A stretch of 64,000 nt of DNA, taken from Legionella israelensis (lineage in GTDB: Bacteria; Pseudomonadota; Gammaproteobacteria; Legionellales; Legionellaceae). This document shows, one piece after another, positions 27,517 to 36,736 of the stretch (the stretch's first letter is position 1; each line of letters opens with the position of its first letter). The stretch covers positions 3,153,864 through 3,217,863 of the forward strand of contig NZ_CP038273.1 in NCBI RefSeq assembly GCF_004571175.1. The letters run 5' to 3'. Below the pieces are notes generated by a model. The model was not told where the DNA came from. It ran no database searches and saw nothing but the letters and a program-made list of their open reading frames with translations. The position numbers and the translations under genes are program-made.

Positions 27517-29859
27517 ATGCAACAAACACCGAATACTATTGATTTTAATTCTTTATCTCATGATGAGATAAAGCAAACGCTGGAAACTTATCAATTACAT
27601 CTATCGGTGGAAGAAGCCTTAACCATCCAAAATGAATTTTTAAAACGGGTGCCAACTTTTGCCGAATGTGTTTTATGGTCCATTCAAGGCTCAGAACATT
27701 GTTCTTACAAAAGTACTCGTCTTCATTTGAAGCAATTAAATACAAATGGTCCTCATGTGATTTTGGGAGCAAAAGAGGACGCAGGTGTTGTAGCTGTAGC
27801 AAAAGATCATGCCGGTCACCGCTATGGGGTCATTATCAGCCATGAATCCCATAATCACCCCTCCCAGATTGTACCCTATGAGGGTGCGGCAACGGGTGTA
27901 GGTGGGAATGTAAGAGATGTTTGCTGTATGGGCGGTGAAGTCATCGCTGTAGCTGACAGTTTGCGCTTTGGAGATATTAACCGTTCTCATACACATTGGA
28001 TACAGGAAGGTGTTGTTGATGGTATAGCCGGATATGGGAATCCATTGGGGATACCGAATATTGCCGGTGATGTTTATTATGATTCTGCTTATAACGAGAA
28101 TTGTCTGGTCACTGTTGTGACACTTGGTGTTGTCAGAGAGGATCAACTTATTCATTCTTATGCACCTTCCAAGGCAGATGACTACGTTTTTATTCTGATA
28201 GGTAAACCGACAGATAACAGTGGCTTTGGTGGAGCCAGTTTTGCGTCGGCCGCTTTAAAGGAAGATGCCAGAGAAGCAAATAAAGGAGCGGTTCAGGAAC
28301 CTAATGCCTTTCTGCAAAGACATATTCTGAAAGCCAATTATGCTTTATTTGAATATCTGCAGAAGCATCATTTGATCAACAAGGTAGGTTTTAAAGATTT
28401 GGGAGCAGGGGGCATTGCCTGTGCCAGTCTCGAGCTCGCTGAAGCGGGCGGGCATTATGGGGCTGAAATCGATTTGGAAGCTGTGCATACCGGCATGCCT
28501 GATTTATTGCCTGCAGTTATTCTTTGTTCAGAAACCCAGGAGCGGTTTATGTGGGTTGTGCCTCCTTCTTTGGTCGAAACCGTGCTTAAACATTATAACG
28601 AGACCTATGCTTTACCAGCCGTTTCAGAGGGTGCCTGCGCTTCGGTCATTGGAAAAATCCGTACAGATGGCCTGTATGTTGTGAATTTTCAAGGAAAAGA
28701 GCTGGTTCGTGGCAAAGTCAGTGATATCACCAAAGGAATTGTTTATGATAGGCCCTATACGCGAAAAGAAAAACAATTCACTAATCCACAGATACCTTCT
28801 AATCTGGATCATAATGAGATTTTACTTCGTTTATTAGCTCATGAAAACATTGCCTCACGAGCTGCAGTTTTTGAAAAATATGACAAACAGGTTCAAGGCA
28901 GGACTGTGATAGAGGCTGGATGGGCAGATGCAGGGGTCATGCAACCTTTTAATGAAGAGAAATATCCTGAAGAAATACGGCAAACCGGAATTGCTCTTGC
29001 ATTGGATCAAAATCCCCGTTTTAATCAGATCGATGCTTACTGGGGAGCGGTCAATGCTGTTGTTGAATCAGTACGTAACGTGGTCGCCGTCGGAGCTAAG
29101 CCGATTGCATTGACCGATTGCCTTTGTTTTGGTAATCCTGAAAAACCTGAGCAGATGGCGGAACTGGTTGAAGCGATAAATGGCATTAAGGATGCCTGTT
29201 TGGCCATCAAACTTCAGGATTATCCTGATAGCAGTTTACCGGTTGTTGCTGGGAATGTGTCTTTGTACAATGAATCTGTTCAAGGCGCTATCCCTCCAAG
29301 CCCGATGATAAGCTGTCTTGGTGTTATGCCGGATGTCAGCAAGTCTGTCAGCTATGATTTCAAAAAAAACAATTCTTCTATATTGTTGATCGGTGAGCGC
29401 AGGCATGAGTTGGGCGGAAGTGTTTTTTATCAATTACTGGGCGATTTGGGTCAACAGTTACCAAAACCTGATTTACGGTCTGTTCATAATGAAGTTTCAG
29501 CTGTTTATGAGGTGATTCAAAAAGGATTGGTTTTGGCTGCACACGACATTTCTGAAGGTGGTTTTGCCGTAGCTTTAGCAGAAATGAGTTTTAAACGGCA
29601 AATTGGTGCTAGAGTTGATATTCCCGGTGATATATCCATTGAATCTAAGTTATTTGCCGAGAACGGTGGTTTTCTTCTTGAAGTGGCAGAAGAACATGTT
29701 GATGAAGTATTGGCAATTTTTACCAGAGAACACGTCTCAGCCATGAGCATAGGGCAAACCACATCTGAAAAAAGGCTCCTGATGAATGGGTTTATTGATA
29801 TACCCATCAGTGAGGCAAAAAGCGCTTGGGAAAATGGATTAAGAGAGAGGCTTTTATAA
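27517..29859 (+). CDS. purL: FGAM synthase, small-type PurL catalytic subunit
   Basis: The 780-residue PurL is of the small class (about 740 aa in Bacillus), not the roughly 1290-residue single chain common in gammaproteobacteria. Motifs include GSEHCSYKSTR, SHNHPSQIVPYEGAATGVGG, KDLGAGGIACASLELAEAGG and AAHDISEGGFAVALAEM. It ATP-dependently aminates FGAR to FGAM using ammonia delivered by PurQ, and needs PurS as a bridge. It is first gene of purL-M-Q-C-F-D-N. Its stop overlaps the purM ATG (TAATG). Confidence 0.93.
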   Translation: MQQTPNTIDFNSLSHDEIKQTLETYQLHLSVEEALTIQNEFLKRVPTFAECVLWSIQGSEHCSYKSTRLHLKQLNTNGPHVILGAKEDAGVVAVAKDHAGHRYGVIISHESHNHPSQIVPYEGAATGVGGNVRDVCCMGGEVIAVADSLRFGDINRSHTHWIQEGVVDGIAGYGNPLGIPNIAGDVYYDSAYNENCLVTVVTLGVVREDQLIHSYAPSKADDYVFILIGKPTDNSGFGGASFASAALKEDAREANKGAVQEPNAFLQRHILKANYALFEYLQKHHLINKVGFKDLGAGGIACASLELAEAGGHYGAEIDLEAVHTGMPDLLPAVILCSETQERFMWVVPPSLVETVLKHYNETYALPAVSEGACASVIGKIRTDGLYVVNFQGKELVRGKVSDITKGIVYDRPYTRKEKQFTNPQIPSNLDHNEILLRLLAHENIASRAAVFEKYDKQVQGRTVIEAGWADAGVMQPFNEEKYPEEIRQTGIALALDQNPRFNQIDAYWGAVNAVVESVRNVVAVGAKPIALTDCLCFGNPEKPEQMAELVEAINGIKDACLAIKLQDYPDSSLPVVAGNVSLYNESVQGAIPPSPMISCLGVMPDVSKSVSYDFKKNNSSILLIGERRHELGGSVFYQLLGDLGQQLPKPDLRSVHNEVSAVYEVIQKGLVLAAHDISEGGFAVALAEMSFKRQIGARVDIPGDISIESKLFAENGGFLLEVAEEHVDEVLAIFTREHVSAMSIGQTTSEKRLLMNGFIDIPISEAKSAWENGLRERLL

Positions 29860-30905
29860 TGTCCAAAGTCAGTTATAAGTCTGCAGGTGTTAATATAGAA
29901 GCGGGTAATAAAGCCGTTAAACGAATAAAAGCGCATGTTGAACAGACTTTTTCTCCGCAAGTCTTAACGAGCATAGGCAGTTTTGGTTCAATGTACGATT
30001 TGAAATCATTATTGCAAAATTATCATCATCCAGTGCTGGTTCAGAGTATAGATGGTGTTGGCACAAAAATGATAGTGGCTCGAATGATGCAGAAATTCGA
30101 TACCATAGGCATTGATCTGGTCAGCGCTACAACCAATGACATTGTGGTTTTGGGAGCAAAGCCACTTACTTTGCTCGACTATATAGCAGCTGATCGTATT
30201 CAGCCGGAAACGATAGAACAGATCATTTCCGGCATGGCACAGGCTTGCAGTGAAAACAGCATATCATTGGTTGGTGGGGAAACGGCAGAAATGCCTGGTA
30301 CTTATTTGCGCGGTGAATATGATTTGGTAGGTATCATTTCAGGTGTAGTGGAAAAAGACAAGGCCATTACTGGAAAAACGATTGTAGCAGGGGATGTGCT
30401 TCTCGCTTTTCCATCCAGCGGGTTGCATACCAATGGTTATTCACTTGCCAGAAAACTCTGTTTTGAGATAGGCGGCTATCAAGTGGAGAGTTATATAGAC
30501 GACCTGGGGCAAGTGCTTGGCGAAGTTTTATTAGAGCCGCATATTAATTATGCCCGTCCCGTCCTGCACCTCCTTGATGCGGGTATCTCCGTGAAAGGGA
30601 TGGCACATATTACCGGCGGTGGTTTGCTGGAAAACATACCGCGAATTTTACCGGTTGGTTGTTCTGCAGAAATTATTAAAGCCCGTTGTCCGCAATTGCC
30701 TCTTTTTGACTTCCTGACTCATCTGGGAGAATTGGATGAAGTGGAAAAATATCGTACATTCAACATGGGAGTCGGTTTTGTTATGGTGGTGTCCCCTCAG
30801 GAAGTCGATGATTTGAAATCGATCTTAAAACCTTTTCCTGCCTTTTCTTTGTATGAAATTGGCCAAATTGTCGAAGGTGGTACGTCTTCTGTGAGATTAA
30901 TCTGA
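29859..30905 (+). CDS. purM: Phosphoribosylaminoimidazole synthetase
   Basis: The protein has 348 residues from ATG 29859 (TAATG overlap with purL). AIR synthetase features include QSIDGVGTKM, TTNDIVVLGAKPLTLLDY, LVGGETAEMPGTY, PSSGLHTNGYSLAR and HITGGGLLENIPRILP. It closes the imidazole ring of FGAM to AIR, the step after PurL/PurQ. Its TGA overlaps the following ATG. Confidence 0.95.
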   Translation: MSKVSYKSAGVNIEAGNKAVKRIKAHVEQTFSPQVLTSIGSFGSMYDLKSLLQNYHHPVLVQSIDGVGTKMIVARMMQKFDTIGIDLVSATTNDIVVLGAKPLTLLDYIAADRIQPETIEQIISGMAQACSENSISLVGGETAEMPGTYLRGEYDLVGIISGVVEKDKAITGKTIVAGDVLLAFPSSGLHTNGYSLARKLCFEIGGYQVESYIDDLGQVLGEVLLEPHINYARPVLHLLDAGISVKGMAHITGGGLLENIPRILPVGCSAEIIKARCPQLPLFDFLTHLGELDEVEKYRTFNMGVGFVMVVSPQEVDDLKSILKPFPAFSLYEIGQIVEGGTSSVRLI

Positions 30906-32170
30906 TGAAAATTGCTGTTATACAGTTTCCGGGCTCCAATTGTGAACGTGAAACCATTCTGGCGATAAAGCGTGCAGGGATGGAAGCTGTGGAGTTTTTA
31001 TGGAATGAGCCAGCCGATAAATTACGGAGAATGGATGGTTATGTGATAGCCGGTGGATTTTCCTATGAAGATCGTTCTCGCGCAGGCATCATTGCCGCCC
31101 TTGATCCAGTCATGCAGGAAATTAAGCAGCAAAGTGAAAAAGGAAAGCCTGTGCTAGGTATCTGCAACGGAGCACAGATCCTTGTGGAATCTGGATTGGT
31201 GCCCGGGTTTAAGGATTATCAGCTTGGCATGGCATTAACTGAAAATAAAAGAATATCTCAGGGTAAAATTCTGGGTACCGGCTTTTATAATACTTGGGTG
31301 CATCTTTGTGTCAATAAAGGCGGGAAAAACAATGCTTTTACTCGCAGAATGAATGAGGGACAAATGATTACAGTTCCTTCAGCTCATGCCGAGGGCCGGT
31401 TTGTCATGCCGCAAGAGTTATTAAATGAAATTGAAAAGCAAGGGCTAAACTGTTTTCTTTATTGTGACGAACAAGGTGAAGTAAGGACAGAGTTTCCCGT
31501 TAACCCAAATGGTTCTGTGGGAAATATCGCTGCCATATCCAATGCTACAGGCAATGTGATGGCCATTATGCCGCATCCGGAAAGAACAACGGCAGGTGAT
31601 GTTTTATTTCTCTCTATGCGTGATTATATTGCGGAAGGATCATATGCTACGCTAAAATCATTAAACTACACGCCTGAACGTTCTGTTATTTCTTCTTATA
31701 AAAGAACAAACCATAGTGATGAAATACTTGTTCAGATGATCATCAATGATAATCATGCTTTAACGGTGCAAAATACCTTGCATCACATGGACATTCCTGT
31801 GAACGTTAAACGATGGGTCCATTGGGAAATTGAAAGCCAGACTGTTTCTCAAATAAATGAGATAAAAAAAACAGGTGTTTTATTTAATGAGCGTAAAGAA
31901 ATTGCACAGCAAGCTGCCGATATTTCAATGGATAAAGAACATAGCCTGGCTTTGCTGGTGAGAGCAAAAGAGAATATTATTGGTCAGCAGAAGCAACAAA
32001 CCTTAAAAGATCATTTTTTTATAGAAGGAATTAAGCGCATTCAACAGGGAGTTTTATGGATTTTTACTTGCAAAAATGGTAAAATAAATGAACTATCGGA
32101 TTTTATTTTGAACTCAAATATTGTATATAATCCCTATGCCTATGACTGCTATTTCTACGATACCCTATAA
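30905..32170 (+). CDS. purQ: PurQ glutaminase fused to two PurS-like repeats
   Basis: The protein has 421 residues, against about 225-230 for stand-alone PurQ. Residues 1-255 are a class I glutamine amidotransferase with nucleophile Cys87 (GICNGAQ) and HPE at 224-226 (MPHPERT). The extension 272-420 reads as two PurS-like units. One spans about 272-335 (EILVQMIINDNHALTVQNTLHHM). The second, clearer, spans about 345-420: LVRAKENIIGQQKQQTL corresponds to the PurS 'gvlDpqG.ai..aL' helix, GIKRIQQGVLWIF to its 'v..vr.GK.~.l' strand, and ILNSNIVYNPYAYD to 'LLANPVIEDY'. Two PurS copies per PurL are known in the Bacillus complex, so the fusion would supply all missing parts. The PurS reading is inference from pattern. 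Confidence 0.8.
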   Translation: MKIAVIQFPGSNCERETILAIKRAGMEAVEFLWNEPADKLRRMDGYVIAGGFSYEDRSRAGIIAALDPVMQEIKQQSEKGKPVLGICNGAQILVESGLVPGFKDYQLGMALTENKRISQGKILGTGFYNTWVHLCVNKGGKNNAFTRRMNEGQMITVPSAHAEGRFVMPQELLNEIEKQGLNCFLYCDEQGEVRTEFPVNPNGSVGNIAAISNATGNVMAIMPHPERTTAGDVLFLSMRDYIAEGSYATLKSLNYTPERSVISSYKRTNHSDEILVQMIINDNHALTVQNTLHHMDIPVNVKRWVHWEIESQTVSQINEIKKTGVLFNERKEIAQQAADISMDKEHSLALLVRAKENIIGQQKQQTLKDHFFIEGIKRIQQGVLWIFTCKNGKINELSDFILNSNIVYNPYAYDCYFYDTL

Positions 32171-33140
32171 ACAGGCTATTGATGAAGCCCTACCTCATTG
32201 TTTGACAGAAACTGCATTTAACTTTGGTCATAGATATCAGGGAAAGGTGCGGGACACTTATGATATCGATGATCGGTTGATTTTAATTACCACTGACAGG
32301 CAAAGTGCCTTTGATCGCCTCTTAGCGGCAATTCCTTATAAAGGACAGGTATTGAATTTGACAAGTGCATGGTGGTTTGAGCAAACCCAGCATTTAGTAC
32401 CCAATCATTTGCTCGCTGTTCCAGATCCTAACGTCAGTATCGTAAAAAAATGTTCAGTTTTTCCTATTGAATTCGTGGTACGAGGCTATATCACCGGCAC
32501 AACCAATACCTCACTTTGGACACAGTATAAAAATGGAGCTCGCCAGTATTGTGGGCATCATTTTGGAGATGGTTTGAGAAAAAATCAGCAGTTGTTAGAG
32601 CCTGTTATCACACCAACGACAAAAGAAAAAGAGCATGATCGCCCAATTAGCCCGAAAGAAATCCTTGCTGAAGGTTTAATGAGAGAGCAGGACTGGCAAC
32701 AAGCCAGCCAGGCTGCCCTGACTCTTTTTCATTATGGAACAAAAATTGCTGCCGAACATGGATTGATTCTCGTTGATACCAAATATGAATTCGGAAAAGA
32801 TGAGAATGGCAATATTATTTTGGTGGATGAACTTCATACCCCTGATTCCAGTCGCTATTGGTTGGCAGAAAATTATCAGGAGCGTTTTATGGCAGGTCTT
32901 GAGCCTGAGAATATTGATAAGGAATTTTTGCGACTTTGGTTTGTTGCTCATTGTGATCCTTATCATGACAAGAATTTACCTGAAGCTCCCAAAGAATTAA
33001 TTATCACTTTGTCCGAACGTTATATCCAGTTATATGAAATGATCACGGGGAAAAATTTTCTTTTTTCCAAATCAAACGATTCGCCAATAGAACGTATTGA
33101 ACATCATATTAAAGATTTTTGTACCGGGTCATTTTCTTAG
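32142..33140 (+). CDS. purC: SAICAR synthetase, long type
   Basis: The protein is about 332 residues, with the start placed at ATG 32142; ATG 32136 or TTG 32121 are alternatives, all inside the purQ 3' end. Motifs include GKVRDTYDIDDRLILITTDRQSAFD, VVRGYITGTTNTSLW, VDTKYEFGKDENGNIILVDE and HTPDSSRYW. It joins CAIR and aspartate. The length and motif order are of the ADE1-like long form rather than the roughly 237-residue E. coli PurC. No clear ribosome site, so coupling to purQ is likely. Confidence 0.93.
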   Translation: MTAISTIPYKQAIDEALPHCLTETAFNFGHRYQGKVRDTYDIDDRLILITTDRQSAFDRLLAAIPYKGQVLNLTSAWWFEQTQHLVPNHLLAVPDPNVSIVKKCSVFPIEFVVRGYITGTTNTSLWTQYKNGARQYCGHHFGDGLRKNQQLLEPVITPTTKEKEHDRPISPKEILAEGLMREQDWQQASQAALTLFHYGTKIAAEHGLILVDTKYEFGKDENGNIILVDELHTPDSSRYWLAENYQERFMAGLEPENIDKEFLRLWFVAHCDPYHDKNLPEAPKELIITLSERYIQLYEMITGKNFLFSKSNDSPIERIEHHIKDFCTGSFS

Positions 33141-33152
33141 AGTTTTTTCAAG

Positions 33153-33170
33153 CCCATACGTCTATATGGG
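33153..33170 (+). other. Small hairpin between purC and purF
   Basis: CCCATA and TATGGG are separated by 6 nt in the 86-bp gap before purF, the only sizeable gap in the operon. No T-run follows, so it may be an mRNA-processing or stability element rather than a terminator. Confidence 0.3.
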
Positions 33171-33226
33171 GAGAATAGTGAATGATTTCGGGCTGGAAAA
33201 ACAAGGTTAGATCCAGAGGAAAATAT

Positions 33227-34711
33227 ATGTGCGGTATTGTGGGAATTTTCAGTCACGACGCAGTTAATACTGAGTTGTATGATGGTCTTATCCATTTGCA
33301 GCATCGTGGTCAGGATGCCGCTGGTATTTTAACTTGTGATGATAAATTTCATCCTCTACACGGAATGGGACTTGTGCGTGAAGCGTTTAATACCGAAGAA
33401 GTATTAAAATTAAAAGGAAACATCGGAATAGCTCATAACCGTTATCCCACAGCAGGCGGATATGGTGAATCGGATGTTCAGCCTTTATGGATAGGTAGTC
33501 CCAGAGGTATTGCTCTGGCGCATAATGGCAATTTGGTGAATTATCAGGAATTGGTTGAAGAACTGTGTGGTAAACAGCACCGCCATTTAAATTCTTCTTT
33601 AGACTCTGAAGCGTTGCTGCTGTTGTTGGCAGATACTCTTGCACAAGGTTCATATACAGATCATGATGATGAACATTTTTTTGAGCTGTTATGTCAGGCT
33701 GTAAAATCCATTTACTTAAAAGTTGAAGGCTCTTACTCAGTTGTTAGTGTTGTTATTGGCAAAGGACTTGTTGCTTTTCGTGACCCTCATGGCATCCGGC
33801 CTCTGGCTTTTGGGGAAAGGCAAAGGGAAGATGGGCGCAAAGATTATATTTTTGCTTCAGAAACCACTCCTTTTTATTCTTTAGGTTATGATTTAAAGGG
33901 GGATTTACAGCCTGGAGAAGTGGCTTATATTTCTCAGGAAGGAAAATTGTATCGAAAAGTTATCGATGCCCGACAATTTTCGCCTTGTATTTTCGAGTAT
34001 GTGTATTTTTCCCGACCGGATTCAACCCTTGATGATATCAGTGTCTATCGATCGCGTTTACGAATGGGACAAAATCTTGCTCTGCAATGGAAACACAAGC
34101 ATCCAGACTGTGTCCCGGATGTCATCATACCGGCTCCTTTTACTGCCAATACCGCAGCCTTATCTTTTGCCAATGCTATGGGAATACGTTATTCAGAGGG
34201 ATTATATAAAAATCCTTTTATTGGACGAACCTTTATCATGCCAAATCAGGAAACTCGATCACGACAGGTTCGTTATAAACTTACCCCCCAAAAAACAGAA
34301 ATCAACCAAAAAAAAGTCATGATTGTTGATGACAGTATCGTGCGAGGAACCACATCGCGTGAAATCGTGAAAATGGTACGGGAGTTTGGAGCAAAGGAAA
34401 TATATTTTGTTTCCACTTGCCCGCCCATTAAAAATCCCTGTTTTTATGGCATCGATATTCCTTCACGAAGCAAATTGATTGCAGCGAATAAAACAGAAGA
34501 GGAAATCAGAGAATTTCTGGGTGTTGATCGTTTGCTTTATCAAACTGAAGAAGATTTAATTGAAGCCGTTACCCGCCGGGGTGAACATCATATTCATAAA
34601 CCTTGTATGGCTTGTATGAATGGACAATATATTTCTGGCAATATTACGGAAGAAAAGATAACAGCCCTGGAAAAGCATAGAGTTGAGCAAAGTAAAAATG
34701 GAGTGAAATAA
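33227..34711 (+). CDS. purF: Amidophosphoribosyltransferase
   Basis: The protein has 494 residues from ATG 33227, chosen because Cys2 (MCGIVGIF) is the N-terminal nucleophile of the glutaminase domain and AGAGGA lies upstream; the longer frame from 33182 would bury it. Other features are HRGQDAAGI, HNRYPTAGG and the PRPP loop MIVDDSIVRGTTS. It commits PRPP to purine synthesis. In many gammaproteobacteria purF follows cvpA; here cvpA is at 52.4 kb with no purF next to it. Confidence 0.95.
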   Translation: MCGIVGIFSHDAVNTELYDGLIHLQHRGQDAAGILTCDDKFHPLHGMGLVREAFNTEEVLKLKGNIGIAHNRYPTAGGYGESDVQPLWIGSPRGIALAHNGNLVNYQELVEELCGKQHRHLNSSLDSEALLLLLADTLAQGSYTDHDDEHFFELLCQAVKSIYLKVEGSYSVVSVVIGKGLVAFRDPHGIRPLAFGERQREDGRKDYIFASETTPFYSLGYDLKGDLQPGEVAYISQEGKLYRKVIDARQFSPCIFEYVYFSRPDSTLDDISVYRSRLRMGQNLALQWKHKHPDCVPDVIIPAPFTANTAALSFANAMGIRYSEGLYKNPFIGRTFIMPNQETRSRQVRYKLTPQKTEINQKKVMIVDDSIVRGTTSREIVKMVREFGAKEIYFVSTCPPIKNPCFYGIDIPSRSKLIAANKTEEEIREFLGVDRLLYQTEEDLIEAVTRRGEHHIHKPCMACMNGQYISGNITEEKITALEKHRVEQSKNGVK

Positions 34712-34713
34712 GC

Positions 34714-36030
34714 ATGAATATTCTTGTTGTTGGCTCAGGAGCTCGCGAACACGCCATTATAACCGCCCTGAATCGCTCCCCAAAACAACCACAAATATTT
34801 TGTTGTGGAACCGCGGTTAATCCTGGCGTTAAAGCTCAAACCCAAGGTTATTGGGTTGGCGATATCAGAAATTGTTCCGATATTTTGCAAATGGCTTATG
34901 AATGGAAGATTCAACTGGTGATCATTGGTCCTGAAGCGCCGCTGGAGCAGGGATTGGCTGATCAATTATGGGCGGCTTCTATTCCTGTGATTGGGCCTAA
35001 AAAAAATCTCGCGAAAATTGAAACCAGTAAATCTTTTGCTCGTCAGTTAATGCATAAATACGAAATTCCAGGCTTGCCTGCCTATCGTGTTTTTTCAGAC
35101 ATGAATGGAATTTCCGAGTTTTTAAATGAACTTGGTGAGGGTAATTATGTTATTAAAGCTAACGGACTTATGGGTGGTAAAGGAGTGAAAGTAGCAGGAG
35201 ATCATCTTCATTCCTTTAGAGAAGCTATGCATTATTGCAAAGAAATTTTCAACCTGGGTCAGACTTTAGTGATTGAAGAAAAATTGATAGGTCAGGAATT
35301 TTCTCTGATGTGTTTTTGTGATGGCCAACGAATCGTGCCCATGCCTTTAGTTCAGGATCATAAGCGTGCTTTTATAAATGACAAAGGGCCGAACACAGGT
35401 GGTATGGGAAGTTACTCTGATGCTGATCATTCTTTACCTTTCTTACAAAAAGAGGATATCGAACAGGCATTAAAAATTAATCAAGGGGTTCTTCGTGCCT
35501 TAATGCAACAGGAAAATGATAAATATATCGGTATTTTATATGGAGGATTTATTGCCACAGCAAAGGGAGTGTATGTTATAGAATTCAATGCTCGCTTTGG
35601 CGATCCTGAAGCATTAAATGTTTTAACTTTGCTAAAAACAGACTTTGTTGAGTTATGTCAGTGCTTGGTAACAAATGATTTATCCAGCATTTCTGTGGAT
35701 TTTGCCGCTAAGGCCACTGTGTGTAAGTACGTAGTGCCTCAAGGGTATCCTGATAATCCAGTAAAAAATACATCCTTAGATATATCCAAAGTAAAGAATA
35801 AATCTTGTTTATATTTGGCATCCGTGGATGTAAAAAATAATCAATTGATTGCTGCCGGTTCTCGAACAGCTGCTTTCGTGGGTGTTGCTGACTCCATTGC
35901 CGAGGCAGAGCAATTGGCTGAAAAGGAAATCAATGCAATTTCAGGTGAGTTGTATCATCGTGAAGACATTGGAACAGCCAAGCTTATCAACGAGCGCGTT
36001 CAGTTTATGCATGAATTGAGATCGTTATGA
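34714..36030 (+). CDS. purD: Phosphoribosylamine-glycine ligase
   Basis: The 438-residue ATP-grasp enzyme begins MNILVVGSGAREHAI. It has VIKANGLMGGKGVKVAG, GPNTGGMGSYSDADHS and EFNARFGDPEALNVL. It forms GAR from phosphoribosylamine and glycine, the step between PurF and PurN. It starts 3 bp after purF and overlaps purN by 4 bp (ATGA). Confidence 0.95.
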   Translation: MNILVVGSGAREHAIITALNRSPKQPQIFCCGTAVNPGVKAQTQGYWVGDIRNCSDILQMAYEWKIQLVIIGPEAPLEQGLADQLWAASIPVIGPKKNLAKIETSKSFARQLMHKYEIPGLPAYRVFSDMNGISEFLNELGEGNYVIKANGLMGGKGVKVAGDHLHSFREAMHYCKEIFNLGQTLVIEEKLIGQEFSLMCFCDGQRIVPMPLVQDHKRAFINDKGPNTGGMGSYSDADHSLPFLQKEDIEQALKINQGVLRALMQQENDKYIGILYGGFIATAKGVYVIEFNARFGDPEALNVLTLLKTDFVELCQCLVTNDLSSISVDFAAKATVCKYVVPQGYPDNPVKNTSLDISKVKNKSCLYLASVDVKNNQLIAAGSRTAAFVGVADSIAEAEQLAEKEINAISGELYHREDIGTAKLINERVQFMHELRSL

Positions 36031-36599
36031 TTCGTTTGGGAATTTTAGGTTCGACTCGAGGTACCAATATGCTGGCTTTAATTGAGGCCATTAAAAAAAA
36101 GCAATTGGACGCTTCGATTGAAATAGTGATCAGCAATAAGAAAGGGGCTCTTATTTTAACAAGAGCAAAAACTCATGACTTAAGATCACAGTATATTCCA
36201 GTGAATGGTATGGAACGTACATCTTATGACATGGAAGTTTCTCAAGTCTTAAAAGCATACGATATCGATTTAATCGTTCTTATTGGTTACATGCGTATTC
36301 TTTCTGCTCGATTTGTTAACGAATGGCATAATAAAATCATTAATATTCATCCTTCATTATTGCCTGCTTATGCAGGCAAAATGGACCTTGAGATCCACCA
36401 AGCCGTGATTGAAGCTCAGGAAAAAAAGACGGGTTGTACGGTTCATTTTGTCACAGAAACCGTAGACGCCGGCCCTATCATTTTACAAAAAACCTGCCCC
36501 ATTTTAACCGAGGATACAGCTGAAAGTCTCAAAGCACGAGTTCAGGCTCTGGAAGCTGGAGCTTTAATTGAGGCTATCACTAACCTCAACTCGAGATAA
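36027..36599 (+). CDS. purN: GAR formyltransferase
   Basis: The 190-residue 10-formyl-THF-dependent transferase has the catalytic Asn and His in INIHPSLLPAY and the Asp in TVDAGPIILQ. It formylates GAR to FGAR, the PurL substrate, and is last in the operon. Its final codons lie in the left arm of the 14-bp inverted repeat described at 36582, so the stop region may have been contributed by that element. Confidence 0.93.
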   Translation: MIRLGILGSTRGTNMLALIEAIKKKQLDASIEIVISNKKGALILTRAKTHDLRSQYIPVNGMERTSYDMEVSQVLKAYDIDLIVLIGYMRILSARFVNEWHNKIINIHPSLLPAYAGKMDLEIHQAVIEAQEKKTGCTVHFVTETVDAGPIILQKTCPILTEDTAESLKARVQALEAGALIEAITNLNSR

Positions 36600-36734
36600 G
36601 TATACGCTTAAACTTCGCTAAAAGGAGGCCAAAATGATTGAATTAGCTTGACTAGTCCTGCGTTTTGATCTCTTTTTGCCTCGCAGGATACAATCTCTCT
36701 AGCTTATGCGTGATGCTTACCTCGAGTTGAGGTT
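36582..36734. repeat. Palindromic element with 14-bp perfect ends
   Basis: AACCTCAACTCGAG (36582-36595) pairs exactly with CTCGAGTTGAGGTT (36721-36734). Pairing continues imperfectly inward (TAAGTATACGC against the complement of GCGTGATGCTTA). Inside, TCCTGCG and CGCAGGA pair again. An AGGAGG site and a five-codon frame (ATG 36633, MIELA) lie in the interior. It could terminate both converging transcripts or be a small non-autonomous mobile element. Confidence 0.6.
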
Positions 36735-36736
36735 CA

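Noticed and set aside
27736..28155. Minus-strand frame inside purL
   Set aside because: Entirely inside a strongly conserved gene and lacking coding character.
31718..32167. PurQ extension as a frameshift or assembly artefact joining two genes
   Set aside because: The frame is continuous with even codon use, and the extension itself reads as PurS-like, so a true fusion is more likely.
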